DNA of 64,000 nt from Shouchella rhizosphaerae (lineage in GTDB: Bacteria > Bacillota > Bacilli > Bacillales > Bacillaceae_D). The notes under the pieces were generated by a model, which ran no database searches, had not been told where the DNA came from, and saw nothing but the letters and a program-made list of their open reading frames with translations. Positions 33,476 through 41,813 of the stretch are shown piece by piece (position 1 is the first letter of the stretch; each line of letters opens with the position of its first letter). The stretch spans positions 248,001 through 312,000 of the forward strand of contig NZ_FRBS01000006.1 in the NCBI RefSeq assembly GCF_900142675.1, in the 5' to 3' direction. A program made the translations under genes and the position numbers.

Positions 33476-33503
33476 TTGTTGCAATAACGCAAATCGCTAT
33501 GTT
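33476..33503 (+). promoter_or_regulatory. Putative SigA promoter of the IclR operon
   Basis: TTGTTG, 16-bp spacer, TATGTT. It lies just downstream of the cre-like site and about 30 bp upstream of the 20-bp palindrome. Moderate match only. Confidence 0.4.
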
Positions 33504-33532
33504 AGAGTGTTTTCAAATCACATTAATGATCG

Positions 33533-33552
33533 AAAATCACATATGTGATTTT
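33533..33552. promoter_or_regulatory. Perfect 20-bp palindrome, likely IclR-family operator
   Basis: AAAATCACATATGTGATTTT is perfectly self-complementary, and a partial second copy (AAATCACATTAATGAT) lies just upstream at about 33515. It sits directly in front of the RBS of the IclR-type regulator, as expected for autoregulation and effector-controlled repression. Confidence 0.7.
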
Positions 33553-33567
33553 AGGAGGCGAGTATGA

Positions 33568-34317
33568 TTGTCCGTTAAATCAGCGGAAAGGGTTCTGCGT
33601 ATTTTTGAATTGTTAAGCAGCCATGTCAATGGCCTCAGTATTAAAGAAATTAGCGAAACCCTTGAGTTGCCGCAAAGTAGCACGTCAGCTTTAGTCCATA
33701 CGCTTTATCGTGAAAATTATTTATCTGTAAACCAAGCGAAAAAATTTGCTCTTGGTCCAAAACTGATTCCGATTGGCAATGCTGCTCGTGAATCACTCGA
33801 CCTTGCTTTGTTAAGCGCTGAATCGCTGCAACGGTTAGCTTCAGCAGTAGAGGAGACGGTATTTATGGCGCTACTAGCCAACCAGGAACTTGTATATGTG
33901 GCGAAAATCGATAGCAATCGCTCGATTCGGACGTCAGCGTATTTAGGCGGACGAAAGCCCCTTTATTGCACGGGACTTGGCAAGGCTTTTTTGACATTCA
34001 TGCCGGAGGAGCAACGTATCGATTACTTAAAACATGTATCCCTTAAGCGGATCACCCCCCACACAATTACCGATAAAGACACACTGCTGGCTCGTTTACA
34101 AGAATATGCACAGCTAGGTTACGCGATTGATGATGAAGAAAATGAAGAAGGGCTGTACTGTGTGGCGGCGCCCATATTTGATGCATCAAAAGGAATGCAG
34201 GCGGCGATTAGCGTAGCAGGGCCAAAAGAGCGGATGTTGAGACAAAAAAGTCAAATCGTGAACAACGTTATCGACACAGCAAACGGCATTTCACAAAAGC
34301 TTGGATACGTTTTGTAG
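33568..34317 (+). CDS. IclR family regulator (KdgR-like)
   Basis: Transcriptional regulator of 249 aa. N-terminal winged helix (KSAERVLRIFELLSSHVNGLSIKEIS, LPQSSTSALVHTLYRENYL) and a C-terminal IclR effector domain (about 75-245) with GLGKAFLTFMP and IDDEENEEGLYCVAAPIFD. Start is TTG with AGGAGG 9 nt upstream; an ATG 4 bases earlier opens only a four-codon frame (ATG ATT GTC CGT TAA) and is rejected as the start. First gene of the kdgK-eda-dgoD operon, so its effector is probably 2-keto-3-deoxygluconate/galactonate or its phosphate. Confidence 0.88.
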   Translation: MSVKSAERVLRIFELLSSHVNGLSIKEISETLELPQSSTSALVHTLYRENYLSVNQAKKFALGPKLIPIGNAARESLDLALLSAESLQRLASAVEETVFMALLANQELVYVAKIDSNRSIRTSAYLGGRKPLYCTGLGKAFLTFMPEEQRIDYLKHVSLKRITPHTITDKDTLLARLQEYAQLGYAIDDEENEEGLYCVAAPIFDASKGMQAAISVAGPKERMLRQKSQIVNNVIDTANGISQKLGYVL

Positions 34318-34346
34318 AGGAAGCCAGTACATGAAGAGGTGTTTGA

Positions 34347-35294
34347 ATGGATGTAGTAAGCATAGGCGAAACAATGGTGTTGTTTGCCTCTAAGGAGGAT
34401 GGTCAGCTTCGATACGCTTCTAATTTTTCAGCCCGTGTGGCCGGCGCAGAGACGAACACGCTGATCGGATTAGCGAAACTTGGTCATAAAACAGGCTGGA
34501 TTAGTCGAGTCGGCGCTGACGAGTTAGGAGCGAAAATCATCCAATCTGTCCGTGGTGAAGGCGTTGATACAACGTATGTAGCCATGGATGAGCAGGCTCC
34601 AACGGGGCTATTTTTGAAAGAACAAACGACTGTGAAGACGGCGAATATCCTCTACTACCGAAAGGGTTCTGCGGCGAGCCGTCTAGAGCCTGCCGATATT
34701 AATGAGGACTATGTTAAGAACGCGAAGTTTCTTTATTTAACAGGAATTACGCCATTATTGAGCAAATCATGCGAGCAGACAACATTCGTATTAATAGAAA
34801 TGGCCAAGAAGCATCATGTCAAAATCGTGTTTGACCCGAATATACGCAAAAAATTGCTGACGGAAGAGAAACAGAAGCATTTGTTAGAGCGTTTGATTGG
34901 CATTGCTGATATTGTTTTGCCAGGGTATGGAGAAGGCCACTATTTATTCGGCACGAACAATAGCGAGGAAATTGCCGATCGCTGTTTACAGCTTGGCGCC
35001 CAGCTAACCGTTGTCAAGCTCGGTGAGAAAGGTGCTTATTACAAGAGCACAGACCAGTCTGGCTATGTTGCTCCAATCCCAGTAAAGGAAGTGGTTGACC
35101 CAATTGGTGCTGGCGACGGATTTGCCGCAGGCGTTTTGTCTGGTTTGCTCGATGGGCTCGCCATTAAAGAGGCAGTCGGACGCGGTTGTGCGATAGGCGC
35201 TTTTGTGACCCAAGTGCACGGCGACATTGAAGGCTTGCCTTCTCGGCAAACATTGCATGCTTTCCAACAAAATCGAGAAGACGTGAATCGTTAG
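34347..35294 (+). CDS. kdgK: 2-keto-3-deoxygluconate/galactonate kinase (PfkB family)
   Basis: Ribokinase-like kinase of 315 aa that phosphorylates KDG or its galacto-epimer. N-terminal substrate region DVVSIGETMVLFAS and RVAGAETNTLIGLAKLG, and the C-terminal PfkB signature DPIGAGDGFAAGVLSGL with the catalytic Asp. RBS GAAGAGGTG. It is followed by an aldolase of the Eda type and an enolase-superfamily dehydratase, the three enzymes that take galactonate (or gluconate) to pyruvate plus glyceraldehyde-3-phosphate. Whether it prefers the gluco or galacto epimer cannot be decided here, but the dehydratase points to galactonate. Confidence 0.88.
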   Translation: MDVVSIGETMVLFASKEDGQLRYASNFSARVAGAETNTLIGLAKLGHKTGWISRVGADELGAKIIQSVRGEGVDTTYVAMDEQAPTGLFLKEQTTVKTANILYYRKGSAASRLEPADINEDYVKNAKFLYLTGITPLLSKSCEQTTFVLIEMAKKHHVKIVFDPNIRKKLLTEEKQKHLLERLIGIADIVLPGYGEGHYLFGTNNSEEIADRCLQLGAQLTVVKLGEKGAYYKSTDQSGYVAPIPVKEVVDPIGAGDGFAAGVLSGLLDGLAIKEAVGRGCAIGAFVTQVHGDIEGLPSRQTLHAFQQNREDVNR

Positions 35295-35303
35295 GAGGAA
35301 AAT

Positions 35304-35939
35304 ATGGAAACGTTACAAGCCATTTATCAGCACCAACTGATTGCGATTATCCGTGGCGTACCGCCAAAGGACGCAGTGAAAATTGGAAGCGCTCTTAAAG
35401 AGGGAGGCATTCGCTTAGTTGAAATGACCCTCAATTCCCCTGACGCATTCGAATCGATTCGGTTGTTATCAAGGGAACTGGGCCGCGAAATGAAGATTGG
35501 CGCTGGAACGGTGTTAGATCCAGAAGCGGCGTTTTTGTCGATTCAAGCGGGGGCCGATTTTATCCTTTCCCCGACTGTAAAAGCGGCAACGATTGAAACG
35601 ACGAAACGCTATGGCAAAGTCAGCATCCCTGGTGCCTATACGCCGACAGAAATTTTAAGCGCTTACGAGCTTGGCGCCGATATTGTCAAAGTTTTTCCGG
35701 CAAGTGCCGGCCCAGGCTACGTGAAAGACATTCGCGGGCCATTGTCCCATATCCCGCTTTTGCCAACAGGCGGAGTCAATGACCAGAACATTGCCGCTTT
35801 TAAACAAGCAGGCGCTGTCGGATTTGGCATTGGCAGTTCTTTAGTAGACAGCAAGGCCGAAGTGACGCCTGCCTATCTGCGTAAGCTTACGGCAAAAGCG
35901 AAAAATTATGTAGCGGCACTAGAGCAAGCAATGAAATAA
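35304..35939 (+). CDS. eda: 2-keto-3-deoxy-6-phosphogluconate/galactonate aldolase
   Basis: Class I aldolase of 211 aa (KHG/KDPG family). Marks are [20 protein letters not shown] at the start with the catalytic Glu following in [12 protein letters not shown], the [12 protein letters not shown] loop, the Schiff-base Lys in DIVKVFPAS (near 133) and LPTGGVN. TIM-barrel length is normal. RBS AGGAGGAAAAT directly before ATG; 10 bases after the kinase gene. It splits KDPG or KDPGal to pyruvate and glyceraldehyde-3-phosphate. Confidence 0.92.
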   Translation: METLQAIYQHQLIAIIRGVPPKDAVKIGSALKEGGIRLVEMTLNSPDAFESIRLLSRELGREMKIGAGTVLDPEAAFLSIQAGADFILSPTVKAATIETTKRYGKVSIPGAYTPTEILSAYELGADIVKVFPASAGPGYVKDIRGPLSHIPLLPTGGVNDQNIAAFKQAGAVGFGIGSSLVDSKAEVTPAYLRKLTAKAKNYVAALEQAMK

Positions 35940-35961
35940 CAGAAAGAGGGGAGAACAACAA

Positions 35962-37110
35962 ATGAAAATTAAAAGCTATGAACTGTTCAAAGTCCAGCCA
36001 CGGTGGCTGTTTTTGAAAATAGAGACGGACGAAGGAATGACTGGCTGGGGAGAACCTGTAGTCGAGGGGCGTGCTGCTACTGTAGAGGCTGCTGTCCATG
36101 AGCTGATGGAATACTTGATTGGCAAAGATCCTTTTCATATTGAAGACCATTGGAATGTCCTGTACCGCGGCGGCTTTTATCGTGGTGGGCCAATATTGAT
36201 GAGCGCCATTTCCGGTATTGACCAAGCATTGTGGGATATTTTAGGGAAGTATCACAACGTACCTGTCCACCAGTTGCTTGGCGGCAAAGCACGGGAAAAG
36301 ATAAGAGTATACTCATGGATTGGCGGAGATCGCCCTAATGAAGTTGGCGCTGCAGCGAAACAAGTAGTTGACAAAGGCTTTACTGCAGTGAAAATGAATG
36401 CAACCGATGAAATGCAATACATTGATTCTTTCGAAAAAATTGACCGCGTCCTTTCTAATGTGGCTGCGATTCGCGAAGCTGTTGGCCCGTATGTCGGGAT
36501 AGGCGTTGATTTTCATGGACGCGTTCATAAACCAATGGCCAAAATACTAGCCAAAGAGTTAGAACCATTTAAGCCGATGTTTATTGAAGAGCCTGTGTTG
36601 CCAGAAAACAATGAAGCGTTACGGGAAATTGCCAGAAATACAGCTATTCCAATCGCAACAGGAGAGCGGATGTTTTCGAAATGGGATTTTAAACAAGTGC
36701 TCGTTGACGGCTATGTCGATATTATCCAGCCAGATTTGTCCCATGCTGGCGGCATTACTGAATGCAAGAAAATTCTATCAATGGCTGAGGCATTTGATGT
36801 GGCTGCCGCTCCCCATTGCCCACTCGGCCCGATTGCACTCGCGGCATGTTTGCAAGTGGATGCAACTTGCCACAATACGTTTATCCAAGAACAAAGCCTT
36901 GGCATCCATTACAATGAAGGATCTGATCTTCTCGATTATCTCGTCGATGGCAGCGTTTTCCACTATAAAGATGGGTATGTGGACATACCGAACAAACCTG
37001 GGCTTGGCATTGAAATCAATGAGGACCATGTCCGCAAGATGAGCGAAACAGGCCACAATTGGCGAAACCCTGTCTGGAGACATCAAGACAACAGCGTTGC
37101 AGAGTGGTAA
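35962..37110 (+). CDS. dgoD: D-galactonate dehydratase (enolase superfamily)
   Basis: Mandelate racemase/muconate lactonizing family enzyme of 382 aa, length and motifs of DgoD: the capping-domain start [20 protein letters not shown], metal ligands in [21 protein letters not shown] and [10 protein letters not shown], and the catalytic His in [14 protein letters not shown]. It dehydrates D-galactonate to 2-keto-3-deoxygalactonate, which the kinase and aldolase encoded just upstream then process. Last gene of the operon; no galactonate transporter or galactose dehydrogenase is encoded nearby, so uptake must come from elsewhere. Confidence 0.92.
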   Translation: MKIKSYELFKVQPRWLFLKIETDEGMTGWGEPVVEGRAATVEAAVHELMEYLIGKDPFHIEDHWNVLYRGGFYRGGPILMSAISGIDQALWDILGKYHNVPVHQLLGGKAREKIRVYSWIGGDRPNEVGAAAKQVVDKGFTAVKMNATDEMQYIDSFEKIDRVLSNVAAIREAVGPYVGIGVDFHGRVHKPMAKILAKELEPFKPMFIEEPVLPENNEALREIARNTAIPIATGERMFSKWDFKQVLVDGYVDIIQPDLSHAGGITECKKILSMAEAFDVAAAPHCPLGPIALAACLQVDATCHNTFIQEQSLGIHYNEGSDLLDYLVDGSVFHYKDGYVDIPNKPGLGIEINEDHVRKMSETGHNWRNPVWRHQDNSVAEW

Positions 37111-37214
37111 GCTGCTAAACATCATTGCTGAAATTTGGAGGTTATTACTTGGTTGATCGTCGAAAGGCGGCAGTGTATTGACTAAGCCGCCTAAAAAAGC
37201 GGACAAGTCATAGA

Positions 37215-37250
37215 CAAGCAGCTTCCTGTGTAGAGGCTGCTTGCTTTTTT
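37215..37250 (+). terminator. Terminator of the galactonate operon
   Basis: 8-bp stem CAAGCAGC/GCTGCTTG around a 13-base loop, then CTTTTTT. Confidence 0.85.
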
Positions 37251-37253
37251 CTA

Positions 37254-38072
37254 CTATTTGCTTCCGGTATACTCTAATGCCGACTTGACCAAGTGAGCAG
37301 AGTCCCATTCGCCTTTTGAAAAACGGGTAATGGGGTATGTCCGAGGAAACAGGCGCTTTTGGATTTCTTTAATGGGGAGTCCGCTTTTGTAAAGATCGTG
37401 GACTTGGTTGCTTAATGCTTCTAAATAGTCTCGTTTTTGTACTAGCTTTTTGCGGCCCTGCTTTAAATAGCCAGCATGACTGCAAAAAACGTCTTCAAAA
37501 TCATACTGCAGCAATTTATGGAGCGAGGCGATAATTTGTGGAACAGACTCACTGTCCATAATAAGTTTTGTTTTTGTTTGTACATAGAGGTCGCCTGTAA
37601 ACAGTTGCCCAGTCGATTTGTTTAGGAAGGCAACGTGGTCAGTGGCGTGTCCAGGCGTAAAAATACTGACCCAGTTCGAGTGCCTCGTTTGGAATGTTGC
37701 TGGAATTGCAGCTGGGTGAAACGGTTTGCGCTTGCCCCAAAACAGTTTTCGATAAAGGGGGTAGTCGCCAGTCTTCTTAGCAGCAGCAAGAGAAGAGTCG
37801 TGCAAGTAAATCGGAACATGCAGGTGTTGTTCAAACCAAGTGGCACAGCCTGTATGGTCTTCATGGAGATGGGTGCAATATAGAGCATCAATTGGCTGTT
37901 GTTTCCAGAAAGGGAGAAAGCCGTTTTTTAGTGCGGAAGCACCAGCGTCAATGATAATCCCATCGATAGCGAAGCTATATACATTTAAAGTGACCGAACG
38001 AAATGAAACGGTCCCGTTCGCCATGGACACGCCATTTACGGAATGTTGCTCCATCGTTTTCTTCATACGCAT
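37254..38072 (-). CDS. Metallo-beta-lactamase-fold hydrolase
   Basis: MBL-fold metallohydrolase of 272 aa. The metal motif CTHLHEDHTG (about 66-75) is complete (HxHxDH), followed by a His in IFTPGHATDHVAF, Asp in FTGDLYVQ and a late His in FCSHAGYLKQG. The C-terminal 60 residues form a helical tail like that of the YobT/GloB-like MBL proteins. RBS AGGTGG, ATG. The promoter carries a FadR-type palindrome, so the enzyme may be controlled by long-chain acyl-CoA and could act on a thioester or lactone; this is inference from the site alone. Confidence 0.82.
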   Translation of the reverse strand: MRMKKTMEQHSVNGVSMANGTVSFRSVTLNVYSFAIDGIIIDAGASALKNGFLPFWKQQPIDALYCTHLHEDHTGCATWFEQHLHVPIYLHDSSLAAAKKTGDYPLYRKLFWGKRKPFHPAAIPATFQTRHSNWVSIFTPGHATDHVAFLNKSTGQLFTGDLYVQTKTKLIMDSESVPQIIASLHKLLQYDFEDVFCSHAGYLKQGRKKLVQKRDYLEALSNQVHDLYKSGLPIKEIQKRLFPRTYPITRFSKGEWDSAHLVKSALEYTGSK

Positions 38073-38091
38073 CCTTGCTCCACCTCTTTTA

Positions 38092-38109
38092 TGAATGAGT
38101 AATCATTCA
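38092..38109. promoter_or_regulatory. FadR-like operator upstream of the MBL hydrolase gene
   Basis: TGAATGA GTAA TCATTCA, a perfect 7-bp inverted repeat. It matches the Bacillus FadR (YsiA) box TGAATGAMTANTCATTCA at every position but one. On the minus strand it follows a TATAAT -10 (complement of 38114-38119) and so should cover the transcription start. Confidence 0.6.
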
Positions 38110-38238
38110 CTACATTATAACAAAAAGAATTATTTTCTGGCTATTGCGTTTGCCGCTTTGGCTGCCTTATACCATGTGTTTGATTTAATTGCTAGAAGGA
38201 AAGACTAATAATAGTGAACGATTAAGGAGGTTGGGAGA

Positions 38239-38709
38239 ATGCCAAAGCCGATGAAGCAGGAACTGCGGCACTTGTACTTAAAACGCAATCTTTGGTCCGG
38301 CGTGTTAGTTGGCGTCGGCATCGCTGCTTTTTTAGATGAAGTCTTGTTCCATCAATTATTGCAATGGCATCATTTCTACGACAAGTCGACTAGAACAATA
38401 GGGATCATTTCGGATGGTATCTTTCATGCATTTGGCTGGTTTGCGAGCGTTTCGGGGATGTTCTTGCTGGCCGACCTGAAATCCCGCCGCGGTTGGTGGG
38501 GCAAAAGGTGGCTTGGCGGAATTCTACTTGGCTCAGGGGCTTTCCAATTGTATGATGGCACGATTCAACATAAGTGGATGCGGATTCATCAAATTCGCTA
38601 CGTGGAAAATGTGTATATCTATGATAGTGTCTGGAATGCGATTGCCATTCTTTTAGTGATCTGCGGTGCCGTTCTTGTATACAGAACAGGCCAAAGGCGG
38701 CAGCCATGA
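38239..38709 (+). CDS. DUF2243 membrane protein
   Basis: Membrane protein of 156 aa with four hydrophobic segments (starting near residues 18, 55, 90 and 130). Conserved DUF2243 features are LDEVLFHQLLQWHHFYD near residue 35, a His-rich turn, and DGTIQHKWMRIHQIR near 112, both with His residues inside or near membrane segments. RBS AAGGAGG. It overlaps the ctaG-like gene by ATGA. DUF2243 proteins commonly sit beside CtaG-like proteins, suggesting a role in copper or haem handling for the terminal oxidase. Confidence 0.85.
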   Translation: MPKPMKQELRHLYLKRNLWSGVLVGVGIAAFLDEVLFHQLLQWHHFYDKSTRTIGIISDGIFHAFGWFASVSGMFLLADLKSRRGWWGKRWLGGILLGSGAFQLYDGTIQHKWMRIHQIRYVENVYIYDSVWNAIAILLVICGAVLVYRTGQRRQP

Positions 38710-39521
38710 ACCACCCAGCTATGGCAAACGAGTTAGAATGGTTTTTTGCCCAATTGTTACTCACATTGCCGTTTGTCGGTGCTTTCGTTTTCTATATCGT
38801 TGCTGCTTTATTATCCTATAGGACTCGAAAGCCATGGCCCCTTTACCGGTCGCTCATTTGGATCGCCGGCTGTTTCGCCGCCTATCTAGCGGGGGCGGGG
38901 CCAATAGCGGAAAAGGCACATACTGATTTTGCCTTCCATATGATCGGACACTTGCTGTTAGGAATGCTTGCGCCTCTGTTGATGGCATTAGCGGCGCCGG
39001 TGACGCTGTTGGTGCGGACATTGCCTGTGCCAATGGCAAAAGGCGTTAGCCAATTATTACGCAGCAAGATACCACAAATGATTGCCGATCCTAGTGTAGC
39101 ATCGTTATTAAACATTGGCGCTTTATGGCTTCTTTATACAACAAGCTTGTTTGCATTCATGCATGCCCATCCATTTCTTTACTTTTTGATCCACATTCAC
39201 GTTTTTTTGGCAGGCTATATGTTCACGATTTCCATGATCTACATTGACCCTGTGTCACATCGCAAACCTTTTTTGTACAGGGCGATTGTGCTAGTCATCG
39301 CGCTCGCTGGACACGGCATTTTATCGAAATGGATTTATGCCAATCCGCCCGTAGGTGTTGCTCCTGAACAAGCACAGACAGGGGCGATGCTCATGTATTA
39401 TGGCGGGGATGCAATCGACTTGTTTCTTCTAGTTGTTTTTTGTTTTCAGTGGTACAAAGCAACGCGCCGGAGTGCACGCGCCTCTTTATTGTTGCAAGAA
39501 AACAGCAGAGCGAACATATAA
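38706..39521 (+). CDS. ctaG: Cytochrome c oxidase assembly factor CtaG-like (caa3 type)
   Basis: Polytopic membrane protein of 271 aa with about seven membrane segments. Conserved His residues lie in DFAFHMIGHLLLGMLAPLL (about 80), FAFMHAHPFLYFLIHIHVF (about 155) and the C-terminal half has GHGILSKWIY. This is the CtaG/DUF1404-like caa3 oxidase assembly family of Bacillus, unrelated to the Cox11 type CtaG. Translation is coupled to the DUF2243 gene. A terminator follows. Confidence 0.82.
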   Translation: MNHPAMANELEWFFAQLLLTLPFVGAFVFYIVAALLSYRTRKPWPLYRSLIWIAGCFAAYLAGAGPIAEKAHTDFAFHMIGHLLLGMLAPLLMALAAPVTLLVRTLPVPMAKGVSQLLRSKIPQMIADPSVASLLNIGALWLLYTTSLFAFMHAHPFLYFLIHIHVFLAGYMFTISMIYIDPVSHRKPFLYRAIVLVIALAGHGILSKWIYANPPVGVAPEQAQTGAMLMYYGGDAIDLFLLVVFCFQWYKATRRSARASLLLQENSRANI

Positions 39522-39570
39522 ATAGAAATGGCCCTAGTTGTAACGAAATGGCGACAACACAACAACTTTT

Positions 39571-39605
39571 AGGAACGCTTTGGCAAACGCAAGCGTTCCT
39601 TGTTT
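39571..39605. terminator. Bidirectional terminator between ctaG and the sensor kinase
   Basis: Perfect 10-bp stem AGGAACGCTT/AAGCGTTCCT with a 10-base loop, flanked by TTGTTT to the right and AAAA-poor sequence to the left; genes on both sides converge on it. Confidence 0.75.
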
Positions 39606-39609
39606 CGCG

Positions 39610-40916
39610 TTAATTGTCTCCAGGCAGCCAACCACTTATGAACGCCCCGCCATCTAAGTGGTTCTTGGCAGCTAGTTCGCCCCCGTGTTGCTTTATAATT
39701 CGTTGAGAAATCGTTAATCCTAGCCCACTTCCTCCTGTGGAACGGTTTCGTGACACTTCGCCACGAAATAGAGGTTCAAACACACGCTCTAATTCTTCAG
39801 AGGAGAAGCCTGGCCCTGTATCTTTTAAAGAAAACGTCACGTTAGCGTCTTCCTTATAACAACGGACAACGATATTGCCCGATGAGGGTGTATGGCGAAT
39901 GGCATTATCGAAAAGGTTGTTCAAAGCACGTTCTAGCAAGTGGCTGTCGCCGCGAATCATGCAGTTCTCTTCAAAATCTGTTGAGATCGAGATGTGTTTT
40001 TGTTGGGCGAGTGGGCGGAAGCCGTCAATCGTCTGTTGAAAAAGGTCTTTTAAATCAATTGGACGTACATTCTTTTGCTGCTCCATATACTCCATCGTTG
40101 TAAAGGTAAACAAATCCTCTACTAGCCGGTCCAATTGCCTTGACTTTTCCTTACAAACCGCCACATACTTTGTTATTTTGTCTGGAGACTTAGCAATGCC
40201 TTGTTCTAGCCCATCTAAATATCCCCGTAAGGCGAACAGCGGCGTTCGCAAATCGTGGGCAATCGCTGCAATCATGAAGCGCCGTTCTTCTTCCAGTGCC
40301 ATTTGTTTATGCTGGGATGTCCGCAGTCCTTTCATCATCACTTCAAATCCAGCGCCTACATCGGCAATTTCTGTTATCCTGCCTATTGGCAATTGTCCAT
40401 CAAACTCTCCGGCGGCTATTTTTCGAGCGACCAAACCCATTCTTTCGAGTGGTTGAAGAAAGAACCTGCGCAAGGCGATGCCAACAATGATAAATGCGAG
40501 CAAAAAGCCAACGATTGCTGAAATCGTCGGGACCATTCGTGAGCTTGGCACGTAAATGACCACTTTGCCAAGTAACTGGCCGTCCTCGATGAGGGAGAAT
40601 CGTTCTGTTGACGAAAACCAACTGCTGCTTTCTGGATTCGAGCGATACATTTCCTGATTAGACGCCGCCGACAAAATCGCAACTTCCAAATTGGCCTTCC
40701 GCAGTTGGGTTTCTAGTTGGCGTCTGTCCAGTTGTCTGCATTTGTTTCGATCGTATGAATGGTCTCGGTTACATGCCTTTGCAAGTTTTCATCAGGTGTA
40801 GAGAAGCGAAACGTTTTTGTTTCTATGAAGTGTGCTGTCACATAAAAAATCCACGGTAATGATAGAATGAAGAAAAAACAGAGTACTGTAAATGTACGGA
40901 TACGCAGTGCAGGCAT
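39610..40916 (-). pseudogene. Sensor histidine kinase interrupted by a frameshift
   Basis: Partner of the response regulator just upstream. The start is sound (AAGGAGG, ATG at 40916, first membrane segment at about 8-28), but after ETNADNWTDAN the frame stops at 40713. The remainder, in another frame, joins cleanly if one base is shifted near 40715-40730 (RRQLETQLRKANLEVAILSA), and then gives the rest of the outer domain, a second membrane segment, HAMP, the HisKA motif AIAHDLRTPLFALRG, and a HATPase domain (LFDNAIRHT, KDTGPGFS, GGSGLGLTISQR). Everything else is intact, so either a recent inactivation, phase variation, or a sequencing error. Confidence 0.8.
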
Positions 40917-40917
40917 G

Positions 40918-41601
40918 TTATCCTCCTTCGAAGCGATACCCAATTCCCCATACGTTTACAATATATTGAGGGTCATTCGGGTTCGCTTCTATTTTCTCGC
41001 GAAGACGGCTAAGATGAACGCGAACGGTGTGCTTGTCGCCTACGCCATCCCACAGCTTATCGAGAAGTTGGTCATAGGAAAAAACATGCCTGGGGTGTTC
41101 TAAAAATAATTGCAGCAGTTCATATTCCTTTGGGGTCAGCATCACGTTTTTTCCGTCCACAGCAAGTTCTCGTGTTGTCAGATTTAACGTAAGGTGGCCA
41201 AATTCCAAGATCGTTTCAGTCGGTGGCTGATTTGAAGCAGAGCGTCGTAGGACGGCTTTCACTCTGGCAACAATTTCTCCCGGCGAAGCCGTTTTTACAA
41301 TATAATCGTCGCCTCCAAGGGTCAGGCCGCGAATTTTGTCGACATCAGCGCTCCGTGCACTCAAGAACAAGATCGGAACGTCACTTTTTGCGCGAATCCG
41401 ACGACAGAACGCAAATCCATTTTCTCCAGGCATCATGATATCCAGGATTAGACAATCGACAGCGCTTTGCTGGAAAGCCTCCCATGCTTCCTCTGTATTG
41501 GGGGCGGTTAACACGTAAAAATGATCGTTTTCAAAAAAATCCCTTAACAAATCGGCAATACTTTGGTCATCGTCGACAACGAGTATGGTCTTTGCATTCA
41601 T
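40918..41601 (-). CDS. OmpR-family response regulator
   Basis: Transcriptional regulator of 227 aa. Receiver domain with acidic pocket VVDDDQS, phosphoacceptor Asp54 in LILDIMMPGENGFA, Ser in LFLSARS and Lys in DDYIVKTASPGE; the usual Lys-Pro is Lys-Thr here. The winged helix (about 130-227) has LTPKEYELLQLFLEHP, VRVHLSRLREKI and VWGIGYRFE. The stop codon overlaps the RBS of the broken kinase gene. Three 11-bp tandem boxes upstream of the gene are likely its own binding sites and also face the DJ-1-like operon on the other strand. Confidence 0.9.
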   Translation of the reverse strand: MNAKTILVVDDDQSIADLLRDFFENDHFYVLTAPNTEEAWEAFQQSAVDCLILDIMMPGENGFAFCRRIRAKSDVPILFLSARSADVDKIRGLTLGGDDYIVKTASPGEIVARVKAVLRRSASNQPPTETILEFGHLTLNLTTRELAVDGKNVMLTPKEYELLQLFLEHPRHVFSYDQLLDKLWDGVGDKHTVRVHLSRLREKIEANPNDPQYIVNVWGIGYRFEGG

Positions 41602-41663
41602 AAACTTCCCACCTTTGCCCTTTAGTTTATCATTTTTCCGGTCAAAACCAATGCAGACGCCTG

Positions 41664-41696
41664 TTTTGTGATCGATTGTTGATCGTTTTGTGATTT
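41664..41696. promoter_or_regulatory. Three tandem 11-bp repeats, likely response-regulator boxes
   Basis: TTTTGTGATCG, ATTGTTGATCG and TTTTGTGATTT follow each other without gap, one per helical turn, the pattern bound by OmpR-family dimers. On the plus strand they end just upstream of the -35 position of a TATGAT -10 (41728-41733) that has no good -35, as expected for an activated promoter of the DJ-1-like gene. Confidence 0.6.
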
Positions 41697-41813
41697 TTTT
41701 CTCACGTCATTTGAGAGTGTTCGTTGTTATGATTTGTATCGAAGCAGTTCCCCTCGTTTTCCAATGCAAGGAGCTCAGTTTGTTAACTAAATGGATGTGG
41801 AGGAGAAACGAAG

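Noticed and set aside
33564-33578. ATG four bases before the IclR gene start
   Set aside because: It opens a four-codon frame ending in TAA and is out of frame with the regulator; the TTG is the real start.
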